From assembly GCA_002298165.1 (NCBI GenBank), contig DBMI01000115.1, forward strand, positions 131,823 to 195,822: a DNA stretch of 64,000 nt. The letters run 5' to 3'. The position numbers and the translations under genes are program-made. The number at the start of each line of letters is the position of its first letter. Position 1 is the stretch's first letter. Below are positions 1-10,150 of this stretch, piece after piece. Under the pieces are notes generated by a model that was given only the letters and a program-made list of their open reading frames with translations, made no database searches and had not been told where the DNA came from. The stretch comes from Desulfarculales bacterium UBA702 (GTDB lineage: Bacteria > Desulfobacterota > Syntrophobacteria > Syntrophobacterales > Syntrophobacteraceae).

Positions 1-1091
1 CCGACTCGACAAACGTCGAGCGCGAAGGATATACACTCTCCGAAAAAGAAGTGGGCATTACCATCCGCGAAATCTTTCAGCAAAAGCGGGGGCGAATCAT
101 CGTCGCCGTGTTCGCGAGCAATCTTCACCGCATTCAGCAGATGATAAATATCTCCCGTGAATTCGGCCGTAAAGTGCTCCTGAACGGTAAGTCGATGGTA
201 ACAAATGTCCGGATCGCGCGCGAACTCGGCTACCTCGACTTTACCCCCTTTGATGAGATCACAATCCAGGAATTGCAGTCCATGCCCGATGACCGGGTAC
301 TTATGCTAACCACCGGCACACAAGGCGAACCAATGAGCGCCCTTAGCCGGATGGCTTTTAACGATCACAAAAAGTTGAAAGTGAAATCCGGGGATACCAT
401 AATTCTCTCCTCGCGGTTCATTCCTGGAAATGAGCGTACAATTCAGCATATAATCAACCATCTGTGCAGGAACGGGGCCGATGTTATCCATGAGCAGGTG
501 AAGGATATACATGTTTCCGGCCATGCATATCAGGAAGAGTTGAAGATTCTCATAAACATGGTGCAACCCCGCTTCTTCGTGCCCATTCACGGAGAGTACC
601 GCCACCTGGTAAAGCATCAGAGGCTTGCAGTCTCACTAGGCATGCCCGCCCAAAACTGTATCGTGGCCGAAGACGGGGACGTGATCTGTCTCACTGCTGA
701 TTCGGCCATTGTGAATGATAAAGTGGATACCGGCCGGGTACTTGTTGACGGCAAGGGAGTGGGCGATGTTGGTGGGCTTGTACTTCGCGACCGCCGCCAT
801 CTCTCGGAAGACGGTCTGGTGATCGCATCGCTTGTCATAAACAAGGAGACCCACGAACTGCTGAGCGGCCCTGATGTTTTCAGCCGGGGATTCATACACG
901 AAGAAAGTATGCCAGGGATTATTCAAGAGGCCAAAAGTATCATTCTCGAAAGTCTCGACAGGATGGTAACCGAAGAACCTGAACTGGACCGCGCGGGCCT
1001 CCAGGATGATATCAGACGGGAACTCAAACGATATTTCAATAAGATTCTCGACAGAAGGCCGGTAATTTACCCGATAATAGTTGAGATTTAG
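1..1091 (+). CDS. rnj: Ribonuclease J (3' part, 5' end outside window)
   Basis: The reading frame is open from base 3 at the window edge, so the gene is truncated at its 5' end. The GTG at 51 is internal, because upstream codons read DSTNVEREGYTLSEKEVG, a conserved part of RNase J. RNase J is a cytoplasmic metallo-beta-lactamase/beta-CASP nuclease with endo- and 5'-exonuclease activity on RNA. Visible here are the beta-CASP region, the GTQGEPMSALSRMA loop, the FVPIHGEYRHL motif whose histidine helps bind the catalytic metals, and the C-terminal RNase J domain. ftsK follows after 27 bp on the same strand, so the two may share a transcript. Family assignment is secure; only the N-terminal metal-binding HxHxDH region is missing from the window. 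Confidence 0.93.
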   Translation, partial: DSTNVEREGYTLSEKEVGITIREIFQQKRGRIIVAVFASNLHRIQQMINISREFGRKVLLNGKSMVTNVRIARELGYLDFTPFDEITIQELQSMPDDRVLMLTTGTQGEPMSALSRMAFNDHKKLKVKSGDTIILSSRFIPGNERTIQHIINHLCRNGADVIHEQVKDIHVSGHAYQEELKILINMVQPRFFVPIHGEYRHLVKHQRLAVSLGMPAQNCIVAEDGDVICLTADSAIVNDKVDTGRVLVDGKGVGDVGGLVLRDRRHLSEDGLVIASLVINKETHELLSGPDVFSRGFIHEESMPGIIQEAKSIILESLDRMVTEEPELDRAGLQDDIRRELKRYFNKILDRRPVIYPIIVEI

Positions 1092-1118
1092 GAGCAGGGA
1101 CGAGGTCGGAAGCAGCGA

Positions 1119-3344
1119 ATGGATCGAAAAAGACACGAAATATGGGCGCTTTGCATTCTGACGCTGTCCATCCTGGTGCTTTTCAGCATTCTTTCGTTCA
1201 ATGCAAAAGACCTTACCCTCTTCAATGCTTCGAGTTCATCGGAAGCTCCGGCAAACTGGATCGGAAGTTTTGGTGCGCACATAGCCTGGCCGCTTCTGTT
1301 TTTTCTCGGCATCGGAGCATACTGCCTGGTTTTTGCCGGGCTGTGGTCCGGACACCGCCTGTTCCGGGGCATGCCCTTTGAACACCCATGGATTAAATTC
1401 TCCGGAATAGCGCTTCTAATCCTCAGCACTATTACACTTTCAGCACTGCACTCGAAGTCCATAAGTATCTTCGGCCAGGAGATAAAAACAGGCGGTTACA
1501 TCGGGACCGCTTTTGCCTATTTTCTCGAACGGCGGCTCCGCTGGTTCGGCTCTCTTATTCTGCTTGTCGGGATTTTTCTGATTGCGCTGCTCATGTCCAC
1601 CCCTCTCATGTTGGCCCCTACCTGGGACAGGATAATTGAAAAGATCAAAGCTACCTGGCACCGGGTCATGGGTTATTTGCAAGGCGGTTCCGAGGAGGAA
1701 AGCGATGATGAAGAAGATGCGCAGGACCGCCCGGCAAGGAAAATCTCCAGCCCTCCCGAACCCAGGCTCAAAAAGAAGGAAAAACCGGAACTTCCTGCAG
1801 TCGCTCCCGAACCTGTCATAAAGAAGCAGGCGTTGAAGGAAGCTATCACTCAGCCACTTATTCAGCTCTCGCTTACTGAGGGCGGACGCTACATACTACC
1901 GCCCCTTGATTTGCTCGACACCTACGAGACAGGAACCAGCAAACCCGATTTGAAACGTCTCGAGCAAAATGCCGCGGTGCTTGAAGAAAAGCTTGCCGAT
2001 TTCGGCGTCCAGGGAAAGGTGGTCGGCATCAATCCCGGTCCGGTGATTACGATGTTCGAATACGCGCCTGCGCCTGGTATAAAAATCAGCCGCATAGTCA
2101 GCCTCGAAGATGATCTTGCAATGGCCCTAAAGGCCATCAGCATCAGGATTGTAGCTCCCATTCCCGGCAAAGCCGCGGTAGGAATCGAAATTCCCAACCC
2201 CAAAAGGGAACTCGTCTCTCTAAAGATGGTGCTGGAATCCGAGGCGTTCACATCATCGAATAACCCTCTTACGATAGCTCTGGGAAAGGACATAACCGGC
2301 AGTCCCATTATGGCCAACCTCGGCAAGATGCCTCACCTGCTGATTGCCGGCGCCACCGGAACGGGCAAAAGCGTTTGTATCAACGCGGTATTAAGCAGCC
2401 TTCTTTACCGAAATACGCCCGAAGACCTGCGGCTTCTCCTGATTGACCCAAAAAGGATCGAACTCAAGAGCTTCGAAGGCATTCCACAATTGATCCACCC
2501 TGTTGTTACAGACGCAAAAATGGCGACCAGGGCGCTGAGGTGGGCGATTGACGAGATGGAACTCAGATACAAGCTTCTGGCCGACAAAAACGTCCGCAAT
2601 ATTGAGAGCTATAACCGCGTACTCACGCGCGAAAAGCCCCAGCCAAGGCCTAAATCCCCCGAGGAGTCCGAAGCGGAGGGCTTGCAGCACCACAGGTTGC
2701 CTTACGTTGTTATAATAATTGACGAACTGGCAGACCTTATGATGGTGGCCTCCCGCGAGGTCGAGGAATCGATTACCAGACTCGCGCAAATGGCAAGGGC
2801 GGCCGGGATCCACCTCATACTCGCCACCCAGAGGCCTTCGGTAGACGTTCTGACAGGCATTATCAAGGCCAATATATCAACCAGGATCTCATTCCAGGTC
2901 TCTTCCCGGATCGACTCCCGAACCATAATCGACGGCTCTGGGGCAGAATCGCTTCTGGGGTCGGGCGACATGTTGTTTCTTCCGCCGGGGACCGCCAAGC
3001 TCCAGCGCATCCACGGAGCATTCGTCTCGGATGCCGAAGTCTTCAAGCTGACCTCGCACTGGAAATCCCAGAAGCTCCTTGAAGATCCTCTACGAGAACG
3101 GGTGGATTTCAAGGACGAATCTACCGGATCGGATATACCGGAGGATGAACTGGACGAAAAATACGATGAAGCCGTTCAAATCGTCACGGAAACCCGACAG
3201 GCCTCGATTTCGATGCTGCAAAGGCGACTGCGGGTGGGTTATAACCGCGCTGCCCGCATGATCGAGGTAATGGAGCAGCAGGGAATCGTCTCGCCCTCGG
3301 ATGGGATCAAGCCCAGAGAAGTCCTTGGCAGGCGATTAACCTAA
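1119..3344 (+). CDS. ftsK: DNA translocase FtsK/SpoIIIE
   Basis: This 741-residue protein is an inner-membrane DNA pump that moves chromosome ends through the division septum and activates XerCD at dif. About four N-terminal hydrophobic segments (roughly residues 8-30, 46-72, 88-106 and 140-168) are followed by a charged Glu/Pro/Lys-rich linker (about 190-245). The RecA-like motor has the Walker A motif GATGTGKSV and the Walker B-like IIIDELADLMM. The C-terminal winged-helix gamma domain (about 675-741, SISMLQRRLRVGYNRAARMIE) reads KOPS polarity sequences. The linker is short compared with E. coli FtsK and typical of the shorter SpoIIIE/SftA-sized forms. The ATG start lies 27 bp after RNase J, with GAGG upstream. 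Confidence 0.96.
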   Translation: MDRKRHEIWALCILTLSILVLFSILSFNAKDLTLFNASSSSEAPANWIGSFGAHIAWPLLFFLGIGAYCLVFAGLWSGHRLFRGMPFEHPWIKFSGIALLILSTITLSALHSKSISIFGQEIKTGGYIGTAFAYFLERRLRWFGSLILLVGIFLIALLMSTPLMLAPTWDRIIEKIKATWHRVMGYLQGGSEEESDDEEDAQDRPARKISSPPEPRLKKKEKPELPAVAPEPVIKKQALKEAITQPLIQLSLTEGGRYILPPLDLLDTYETGTSKPDLKRLEQNAAVLEEKLADFGVQGKVVGINPGPVITMFEYAPAPGIKISRIVSLEDDLAMALKAISIRIVAPIPGKAAVGIEIPNPKRELVSLKMVLESEAFTSSNNPLTIALGKDITGSPIMANLGKMPHLLIAGATGTGKSVCINAVLSSLLYRNTPEDLRLLLIDPKRIELKSFEGIPQLIHPVVTDAKMATRALRWAIDEMELRYKLLADKNVRNIESYNRVLTREKPQPRPKSPEESEAEGLQHHRLPYVVIIIDELADLMMVASREVEESITRLAQMARAAGIHLILATQRPSVDVLTGIIKANISTRISFQVSSRIDSRTIIDGSGAESLLGSGDMLFLPPGTAKLQRIHGAFVSDAEVFKLTSHWKSQKLLEDPLRERVDFKDESTGSDIPEDELDEKYDEAVQIVTETRQASISMLQRRLRVGYNRAARMIEVMEQQGIVSPSDGIKPREVLGRRLT

Positions 3345-3409
3345 AGCGGAACGCCCACCGAAAATTGAAAAAGCTACTTTATTCTGCAATACTTTTTAAA
3401 GGATTCTTA

Positions 3410-4189
3410 ATGACTTACATTTGGAAGTTTTTCCCCGCCGTCAAAAGAACGTTCAGACCGGTCAGGCTTTTGATATTCATCTTATTCACCATGCTCTGCG
3501 CGTTGGCGTCTTCACTGCCGATTCACGCGGCCGGACCTCCAATGCTTGGAGAAATCCTGCATAAAATGGAGGGCATGTACCAGCAGAGTCAGGCTTTTAC
3601 AGCCTCTTTTCGCCAGACGACCACTTCTTCGGCTGCAGGAACTATTACGCCGGGGGAAGCTTCGGGAAGGGTCTATTATTCGAGGCCCAAACTCATGAGA
3701 TGGGAATACGACAAGCCAGAGGTCCAGGTCTTCGTAGCCAACCACAGTAACGCCTGGCTTTATGTGCCTTCGGAAAACCAGGTAACCCTGTTCGATGCGG
3801 GCAAGCTTTTCGCCTCTCCTCTGGCACAGACCTTTTTCGATGGAGCGGTCGGCCTCAAGAACCACTTCAATGTCACACTGGATTCAATGCAGTCGAACAA
3901 GAGCACGGCGGTCCTTAAACTGGTCCCAAAACAGGAAGATCCTAACATAAAACTTCTCTTTATCTGGGTGGACCTTCAGACATACCGGATCAGCCGAATA
4001 GACAGCCAGGACATTCTGGGAAATACAAACAGGATTATTCTCGAATCACTTAAAACAATACCGAGTCTCGATCCGAAGCTCTTCCACCTCGACATTGCAC
4101 AAGGGACCCATGTTTTTGATGCCGATGGACGTGAATTGACCCCGGTAGAAGTCGAGCACTTGAAGAGCAAGGTCTCTGTCGGGAAGTAA
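3410..4189 (+). CDS. lolA: Outer-membrane lipoprotein carrier protein LolA
   Basis: LolA is the periplasmic chaperone that takes lipoproteins from the LolCDE complex and passes them to the outer membrane. The frame is open from a TTG at 3365, but the ATG at 3410 has an AAAGGA ribosome-binding site and gives a 259-residue protein with a long cationic, hydrophobic signal peptide ending near IHAAG. The mature part shows the LolA beta-fold signature: the [11 protein letters not shown] strand, then [16 protein letters not shown], and later [14 protein letters not shown]. It sits between ftsK and pdxA, an order familiar in deltaproteobacterial genomes. Its stop codon overlaps the pdxA start (TAATG), which argues for translational coupling. 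Confidence 0.9.
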   Translation: MTYIWKFFPAVKRTFRPVRLLIFILFTMLCALASSLPIHAAGPPMLGEILHKMEGMYQQSQAFTASFRQTTTSSAAGTITPGEASGRVYYSRPKLMRWEYDKPEVQVFVANHSNAWLYVPSENQVTLFDAGKLFASPLAQTFFDGAVGLKNHFNVTLDSMQSNKSTAVLKLVPKQEDPNIKLLFIWVDLQTYRISRIDSQDILGNTNRIILESLKTIPSLDPKLFHLDIAQGTHVFDADGRELTPVEVEHLKSKVSVGK

Positions 4190-5250
4190 TGATACCGGAT
4201 TCACCCAATATGCCGCAATCAGCCATACCTGCTCCGTCCCTGATCGCCATCACCATGGGAGATCCTTGTGGAGTCGGCCCCGAGGTGATCGTAAAAGCTT
4301 TCGCCTCCCGTCCCGACTGGTTTAGAACCGGATGCATGCCTTTTGTGGTCGGAAGCCCACAACCGCTCGCGCGGGCAATCGATCTAGTTGGTGCAAAGCT
4401 CGCAATTAAGCGCATCAGTTCGCCGTGCGATCTTCGCGGCATTGATTATACGGGAGAAATTCCACTTCTTAGCTTGCGTGAGCTTAACCCCGGCGACATT
4501 GTATTCGGCCGACCCACACCGGATGCATGCAAAATGGCGGTCGATGCCATACGAGCCTCCGTCACGCTGGCTCTTTCGGGCGAGGTCGATGCAGTATGCA
4601 CCTGCCCCGTCAATAAAGCGCGGCTCCACGAAAACGGCTTTTCTTTCCCCGGCCATACCGAATTTATCAAGGAACTTACAAGTGCCACGGAAGTTATAAT
4701 GATGCTGGCCGGACCGAGGCTTCGGATATCTCTTGCAACAATTCACGAGCCAATATCCATTGTTCCGGGGCTTTTAACCGCCGAGCGGCTGCACAGCGCA
4801 ATACGAATTACCGCGGAGGCAATGGTTCGCGATTTCGCCATGAAACTCCCCCGCATCGCAGTAGCCGGTCTCAACCCACACGCTGGTGAGGCTGGAAGGT
4901 TCGGTCGTGAGGAAATGGAGATACTCGAGCCGGTTATTCGGGAAGCAGCGAGTGATCGGCGGTTTCGGATAAGCGGTCCCTGGCCCCCTGACACCCTGTT
5001 CCACCGCGCATTTAACGGCGAGTTTGACGCGGTTGTCGCCATGTACCACGACCAGGGATTAATTCCCATAAAACTAGTCCACTTCGATGAAGCGGTAAAC
5101 CTTAGCCTGGGGCTTCCCATCGTCCGCACATCGGTAGACCACGGGACCGCCTATGATATCGCCGGAACCGGCACTTCCAACCCTGGCAGCCTGATCGCCG
5201 CCGTGGAACTTGCCGCGTTCATGGCTAAAAACAGGCGGCTTGCCGAATAG
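4189..5250 (+). CDS. pdxA: 4-hydroxythreonine-4-phosphate dehydrogenase
   Basis: PdxA oxidises 4-phosphohydroxy-L-threonine with NAD(P)+ in the DXP-dependent pyridoxal phosphate pathway. The 353-residue length matches the family. Key motifs are [11 protein letters not shown] at the N-terminus, CTCPVNK, the metal-ligand histidine in [17 protein letters not shown], the second histidine in [12 protein letters not shown] and the C-terminal [15 protein letters not shown]. The start codon overlaps the lolA stop by one base. uvrA follows after 16 bp, so lolA-pdxA-uvrA are probably co-transcribed although functionally unrelated. Confidence 0.95.
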   Translation: MIPDSPNMPQSAIPAPSLIAITMGDPCGVGPEVIVKAFASRPDWFRTGCMPFVVGSPQPLARAIDLVGAKLAIKRISSPCDLRGIDYTGEIPLLSLRELNPGDIVFGRPTPDACKMAVDAIRASVTLALSGEVDAVCTCPVNKARLHENGFSFPGHTEFIKELTSATEVIMMLAGPRLRISLATIHEPISIVPGLLTAERLHSAIRITAEAMVRDFAMKLPRIAVAGLNPHAGEAGRFGREEMEILEPVIREAASDRRFRISGPWPPDTLFHRAFNGEFDAVVAMYHDQGLIPIKLVHFDEAVNLSLGLPIVRTSVDHGTAYDIAGTGTSNPGSLIAAVELAAFMAKNRRLAE

Positions 5251-5266
5251 AAACTAAAACGGGACC

Positions 5267-7834
5267 ATGGCCCAAGACCGAATCGTCATACGCGGAGCAC
5301 GCCAGCACAACCTCAAGAATATCCACCTTGGAATCCCGAAAAATAAGCTCGTCGTGATAACGGGGGTGAGCGGCTCGGGCAAATCTTCCCTTGCCTTCGA
5401 TACCCTTTTTGCCGAAGGCCAGAGGCGCTATCTGGAGGCGCTCTCAACCTACACTCGCCAATTGATCGGTCGTCTCAATGCTCCCGAGGTGGATACAATT
5501 GAAGGGCTCAGCCCTTCAATTGCAATCGAGCAAAAGGGACTCCCCCAAAATCCCCGCTCCACTGTCGGGACCCTTACCGAAATACACGATTACCTGCGCC
5601 TTCTTTTTGCCAGGCTCGGGACAGTTTACTGTCCGCAATGCGGTATTCCCATCAGAGCGTGGACAGTTGCCGAAATGGCTGCTGACCTTGTTCGGGATTT
5701 TCCTCCCGGAACCCGGCTTCTCGCGCTGGCCCCCATAGGGCAAATCGCTGAGAAGGATCTCCCCGACATGCTTAAGAGGCTCAGAAGGGACGGCTTTGCC
5801 AGAATCCGCTCGGAAGGTAAAGTGTTCGAACTCGATCCTCTACCCCCTCTGCCGCGCCGCCAATCCCATCGCATTGAAATAGTCGTTGATCGACTAGTGC
5901 TCGATCCTGAAAAGATAAGGAGGCTTATCGATTCACTCGAGCTTGCAATTAAGCTTGGCAAGGGTACGGCCGGAATTGCCATCCCGGATGGTGAAGAAAG
6001 ATTCTATAGCGAAAATCCCCGCTGCCCGGCGTGTGGATACACAGCCCCGGAGATAACCCCGAGTCTTTTTTCATTTCACCACCCTTCCGGGACTTGCCCG
6101 ACCTGCAGGGGGCTCGGGTATGTGGGTGAAGAGGTCGAGTCAGTAAATGGGCAGGACGAAGAGGTCTCAGTTGAAATTGAAGAGCCTCCTGCAAATATCC
6201 CGGACTCTGAATTTCCCGTATGCCCCGGCTGCCATGGGACCAGGCTCAACGAAGCAGCCCGATCCGTGCGGCTAGGCTCTTTGACAATAGCGGACGTTTC
6301 ACGGCTGACTCCCTCGGGTGTGGCCGAATGGCTTAGCGGGCTTAAGCTGGATGAATCGCAACTGCGGATCGCCGAGCGACCGATAAATGAAGTATCAGAC
6401 AGGCTGGGCGGCCTGGTCGAACTCGGCCTGCCTTATCTCACCCTGGACCGCGCCGCAAATACTCTGTCCGGCGGCGAGGCACAGCGCGTTCGCCTTGCAC
6501 ACCAGATAAGCTCGACTCTTTCAGGGGTTCTTTACGTACTGGATGAACCCAGTGTGGGCCTCCATCCGCGCGATCACAGGCGTCTTCTTGACATACTGCT
6601 GCGCCTGCGGGATGCCGGCAACAGCCTCGTCGTTGTCGAACACGACAGGGAGACCATACTTGAAGCCGATCATGTAGTCGATATGGGCCCTGGGGCGGGA
6701 GATCAGGGGGGCGAGGTTGTCTTTTCCGGGATTCCAGGCGACCTGCTTAAGTCCGTCACCTCTCTTACAGGCCAATATTTATCCTGGAAAAAGCAAATCC
6801 CCGTTCCAAAACACCGCAAAAAAGCATCCGCGGGGGCAATTCGTCTGACGGGGGCCAAAGGACGGAATTTAAAAAACATCACCGTGGAGTTCCCCTACTC
6901 CAGCATGATTTGCGTGACCGGGGTTTCGGGCTCCGGCAAAAGCACCCTTGTTCTGGATACGCTCTATCGTGCAATCGCACGTGACCTCTATCACTTCGAA
7001 ACCCACCCTGCCCCATTCGACAGCCTTGATAATACGCAACGCCTGCGAAAAGTCATATTGGTTGACCAGTCAGCACTCGGAAGAACACCACGATCGACCC
7101 CTGCCACATACACGGGAGTTTTCGGCCTAATCCGGCAGCTTTTCGCGCGTGTCCCGGAGGCGCGTGCCAGAGGATACACCGCGGCCCGGTTCTCCTATAA
7201 TGCCAGGGGAGGCCGGTGCGAACACTGCCGTGGAGAAGGTTTACAGAGAATAGAGATGCTTTTTCTGCCCGACATCTATGTTAACTGCCCCGCATGCGAG
7301 GGAGCGCGCTACAACCGGGAAACGCTCGATATCCTTTACCGGGGACATTCAATCGCCTCTATCCTTGATATGACCGTGTTCGAGGCGTCGGCATTTTTTG
7401 AAAATTTCCGGGCAATCCGCCAGAAGCTCGAAACTCTTATCGAGGTCGGAATGGGCTACATCAGGCTTGGGCAGCCGGCAACAACCCTTTCGGGCGGCGA
7501 GGCCCAGCGCGTGAAGCTGGCGGCGGAATTAAGCCGCCGTGGGCAGGGAAAGGCCCTCTACATACTCGATGAGCCCACGACTGGCCTCCACTTCGAGGAT
7601 ATTCAGAAGCTCCTGCTCGTTTTACGCAAGCTGGTCGAACAGGAAAATACCGTAATTGTAATCGAACATAACACGGACGTCATAAAGACAGCCGATTTCG
7701 TGATCGACCTCGGTCCCGAGGGCGGTGATGCTGGAGGCTACGTAGTTGCCAGCGGAACACCTGAGGAGGTAGCGGGGTCAAAAGAATCCCACACGGCGGC
7801 CTATTTGCGGAAGGCTTTACGAATGGAGCAGTAA
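5267..7834 (+). CDS. uvrA: UvrA-family excinuclease ATPase, short form
   Basis: UvrA is the damage-recognition ATPase of nucleotide excision repair. Two ABC modules are present: Walker A GVSGSGKSSLAFD near residue 34 and GVSGSGKSTLVLD in the second half, two LSGGEAQRV signatures, and two Walker B/D-loop motifs (VLDEPSVGLHP and ILDEPTTGLHF). Zinc-type pairs are CPACGY...CPTCRGLGY, CPGCHGTRL and, in the second half, CEHCRGEG...CPACEGARY. At 855 residues it is some 80 shorter than canonical UvrA (about 940). The gap is mostly between the CPTCRGLGY and CPGCHGTRL motifs, where only about 45 residues, rich in Glu and Asp, remain. It is either the main UvrA of this lineage or a class II-like paralogue; the window has no other uvr gene to decide. 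Confidence 0.87.
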   Translation: MAQDRIVIRGARQHNLKNIHLGIPKNKLVVITGVSGSGKSSLAFDTLFAEGQRRYLEALSTYTRQLIGRLNAPEVDTIEGLSPSIAIEQKGLPQNPRSTVGTLTEIHDYLRLLFARLGTVYCPQCGIPIRAWTVAEMAADLVRDFPPGTRLLALAPIGQIAEKDLPDMLKRLRRDGFARIRSEGKVFELDPLPPLPRRQSHRIEIVVDRLVLDPEKIRRLIDSLELAIKLGKGTAGIAIPDGEERFYSENPRCPACGYTAPEITPSLFSFHHPSGTCPTCRGLGYVGEEVESVNGQDEEVSVEIEEPPANIPDSEFPVCPGCHGTRLNEAARSVRLGSLTIADVSRLTPSGVAEWLSGLKLDESQLRIAERPINEVSDRLGGLVELGLPYLTLDRAANTLSGGEAQRVRLAHQISSTLSGVLYVLDEPSVGLHPRDHRRLLDILLRLRDAGNSLVVVEHDRETILEADHVVDMGPGAGDQGGEVVFSGIPGDLLKSVTSLTGQYLSWKKQIPVPKHRKKASAGAIRLTGAKGRNLKNITVEFPYSSMICVTGVSGSGKSTLVLDTLYRAIARDLYHFETHPAPFDSLDNTQRLRKVILVDQSALGRTPRSTPATYTGVFGLIRQLFARVPEARARGYTAARFSYNARGGRCEHCRGEGLQRIEMLFLPDIYVNCPACEGARYNRETLDILYRGHSIASILDMTVFEASAFFENFRAIRQKLETLIEVGMGYIRLGQPATTLSGGEAQRVKLAAELSRRGQGKALYILDEPTTGLHFEDIQKLLLVLRKLVEQENTVIVIEHNTDVIKTADFVIDLGPEGGDAGGYVVASGTPEEVAGSKESHTAAYLRKALRMEQ

Positions 7835-7967
7835 CACTTCTGTTTTGCTGGTCTCTACTGCCTGGAGGCAACCATTCGCTGATTGTGAGAAGATTTTTGT
7901 GATCGCCGATTTCCAGGTTCTTTGACTTGATATGCCGGCTGGAGGAACTAATTTTTTTCATAACGGA

Positions 7968-7998
7968 TTGACTTTTCTCCTGGAATATCGTTTATACT
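7968..7998 (+). promoter_or_regulatory. Candidate sigma-70 promoter for yajC-secD-secF
   Basis: TTGACT at 7968-7973 and TATACT at 7993-7998 are separated by 19 bp, slightly long for sigma-70. They lie in the only sizeable gap between uvrA and yajC, about 70 bp before the yajC start. Assigned from sequence match alone. Confidence 0.4.
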
Positions 7999-8069
7999 TC
8001 GGCTTTGGCATTATTAACGCATCTTGGAGCAAGAATTAATCCATAGAATACAAACACTTGGAGGAACTA

Positions 8070-8441
8070 ATGATCTTTAGCGGTACTGCGCATGCCGCCA
8101 CGGCATGGGCTCAGGACGGCGCGGGGGGCGCTGGAAGTTTTCTCAGCCCAGGCAACCCCCTATTTCTGATGTTAGCGATGTTTGCTATCCTCTATTTTCT
8201 CCTGATCCGCCCTCAGCAAAAGAAACAAAAGGAAATGAAGGCTATGCTGACCAATCTCCAAAAAGGGGATATGGTCTATACAGTCGGCGGGATCCACGGC
8301 AAAATCACTGGTTTGAGCGATGGGATCATCACCATTGAAATAGCAGATCGGGTTAGAATAAAAGTCAACCGGGGATCGATAGGCGGTCTGCTGTCAAAGG
8401 CCGAACTTGCCGAAAAGGAAAAGGAATCCGAGAAGGAATAG
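8070..8441 (+). CDS. yajC: Sec translocase accessory subunit YajC
   Basis: YajC is a small inner-membrane partner of the SecDF complex. The ATG at 8070 is preferred over an in-frame TTG at 8058 because GGAGGA sits at 8060-8065; this gives 123 residues. One membrane helix (NPLFLMLAMFAILYFLLI) is followed at once by the family signature RPQQKKQKEMKAML and a small beta-rich cytosolic domain (GDMVYTVGGIHGKITGL). An Ala/Gly-rich N-terminus precedes the helix. It is the first gene of a yajC-secD-secF cluster, the classic arrangement. Confidence 0.94.
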   Translation: MIFSGTAHAATAWAQDGAGGAGSFLSPGNPLFLMLAMFAILYFLLIRPQQKKQKEMKAMLTNLQKGDMVYTVGGIHGKITGLSDGIITIEIADRVRIKVNRGSIGGLLSKAELAEKEKESEKE

Positions 8442-8536
8442 CGGCCCCGTCTAATGCGGCATAAAGCCGGGGGTTCTATATACTCGGGCGGTCGTTTGGA
8501 TTTTTAGAACGGCACGGCCCGATTTTGGAGGAATCA

Positions 8537-10126
8537 TTGAAAAGCATAGGAATGCGTGCGGGCCTGATCGCGGTGATTCTCCTCGCCGGGATCATACTTT
8601 TAGTTCCGAGCTTCACCTCTACTCTCCCGCCGGGGTGGACGAAGGTGTTGCCAAAAGAGACAATCCATCTCGGATTGGACCTGCAGGGCGGTATACATCT
8701 CGTTCTGGAAGTTGAGGCGGATAAGGCCGTCGAGAATGCGGCTGAAAGAATCTCCGAGGAGATCAAAGAGGCTCTTCGCACCCAGAAGGTCGGCTTTACA
8801 CGCGTTGCGAAGGCCAACAGGTGGGATATCGAGATCGTTCTTCCCAGCTCCGAGCAGCAAAACGAGCTGAGACAGATTATCGAGAAGGAATTCTCGCGCC
8901 TCAAACTGGAAAATGTCGAGAACATCGCCGATGGAACAAGGATCGTTTTCACCCTGGATGACAAGGAAGTGAACAACATCCGGAAACTGGCAATTGCCCA
9001 GGGGCTCGAGACAATCCGTAACCGAATCGACCAGTTCGGGGTTAGAGAACCCGATATCCGACCTGAAGGTGAGGACCGCATATTGGTCCAGTTGCCGGGC
9101 ATAAGCAATCCGCAGGAAGCCATAAACCTGATCGGCAAGACGGCGGTCCTCGAATTCAAACTGGTTGCCCAGAATGTAAACGAGGGCGAGGGTAAACTTC
9201 CTCCCGGCGTCAAGTACTACCCGATGAGATCCAGCGAGCGTACATCGCGCTCGGGAGAGTCTAAGATACCCCTTGAAGAGAAGACCGTACTGACGGGCCA
9301 GTATATCACTGACGCGAGGGTCGAGATCGACTCACGCGGGTTCGGCGGCAGCCATATTTCCATGGAATTCGACCCGCAGGGCGCAAGAATGTTCGAACGG
9401 CTGACTGAGGCCAATGTCGGCAGGCAGTTGGCCATAGTCCTTGACGGCGTGGTTTACTCAGCGCCCAATATAAAAGAGCGGATCAGCGGTGGAAAAGCCC
9501 AGATCACCGGTGGCTTCAGCGATGAAGAAGCGAAGGTGCTCGCAATAGCCCTAAGGACTGGAAGACTGCCGGCGCCGGTGAAAATTCTCGAACAGCGCAC
9601 GGTAGGGCCGGCACTTGGAGCGGATTCTATTACAAAGGGAATTCGCGCATCAATGATCGGCGCTATCGGCATTATTATTTTTATGCTGGTCTATTACAAA
9701 TTATCCGGCCTAATAGCCGACGTCGCCCTTTTCATGAACATCATTTTGATTTTGGCCGCGATGGCACTGGTTGGAGCCACCCTCACTCTTCCGGGCATCG
9801 CCGGCATAGCGCTCACCATAGGCATTGCGGTTGACGCCAACGTACTCATATACGAGCGAATACGCGAGGAACTCCGGCTTGGCAAAACACCGCGCGCAGC
9901 GGTGGATACGGGCTACAGCAGGGCCACCATTACCATCATGGATGCCAACGTAACCAGTCTGATAGCCTCTCTAGTGCTCTACCAGTTCGGGACCGGCCCG
10001 ATTAAAGGCTTTGCTGTTACCCTGAGCATCGGTCTCGTAGCAAACCTTTTTACGGCGATCTTTGTCACCAGGGTCATTTTCGACTACCTCCTGACCGAAC
10101 GGCGGGTAAAAGAGCTTAGCATTTAG
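8537..10126 (+). CDS. secD: Protein translocase subunit SecD
   Basis: SecD works with SecF as a proton-driven RND-type motor that pulls secreted proteins to the periplasmic side. The TTG at 8537 is preferred over the TTG at 8525 because GGAGGAA lies at 8527-8533; the product is about 529 residues. It shows an N-terminal membrane helix, the LGLDLQGGIHLVLEV motif, a large periplasmic P1 region, then the SecD/SecF export-protein domain with five C-terminal helices. The helices include ALTIGIAVDANVLIYERIREE, whose Asp and Arg residues belong to the proton path. secF starts 24 bp downstream. Confidence 0.95.
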   Translation: MKSIGMRAGLIAVILLAGIILLVPSFTSTLPPGWTKVLPKETIHLGLDLQGGIHLVLEVEADKAVENAAERISEEIKEALRTQKVGFTRVAKANRWDIEIVLPSSEQQNELRQIIEKEFSRLKLENVENIADGTRIVFTLDDKEVNNIRKLAIAQGLETIRNRIDQFGVREPDIRPEGEDRILVQLPGISNPQEAINLIGKTAVLEFKLVAQNVNEGEGKLPPGVKYYPMRSSERTSRSGESKIPLEEKTVLTGQYITDARVEIDSRGFGGSHISMEFDPQGARMFERLTEANVGRQLAIVLDGVVYSAPNIKERISGGKAQITGGFSDEEAKVLAIALRTGRLPAPVKILEQRTVGPALGADSITKGIRASMIGAIGIIIFMLVYYKLSGLIADVALFMNIILILAAMALVGATLTLPGIAGIALTIGIAVDANVLIYERIREELRLGKTPRAAVDTGYSRATITIMDANVTSLIASLVLYQFGTGPIKGFAVTLSIGLVANLFTAIFVTRVIFDYLLTERRVKELSI

Positions 10127-10150
10127 CCGGAACCATAAGGTGAAAAAAGA

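Noticed and set aside
636..1136. 166-codon minus-strand frame opposite RNase J
   Set aside because: No ribosome-binding site or motif, and it covers conserved RNase J coding sequence on the other strand.
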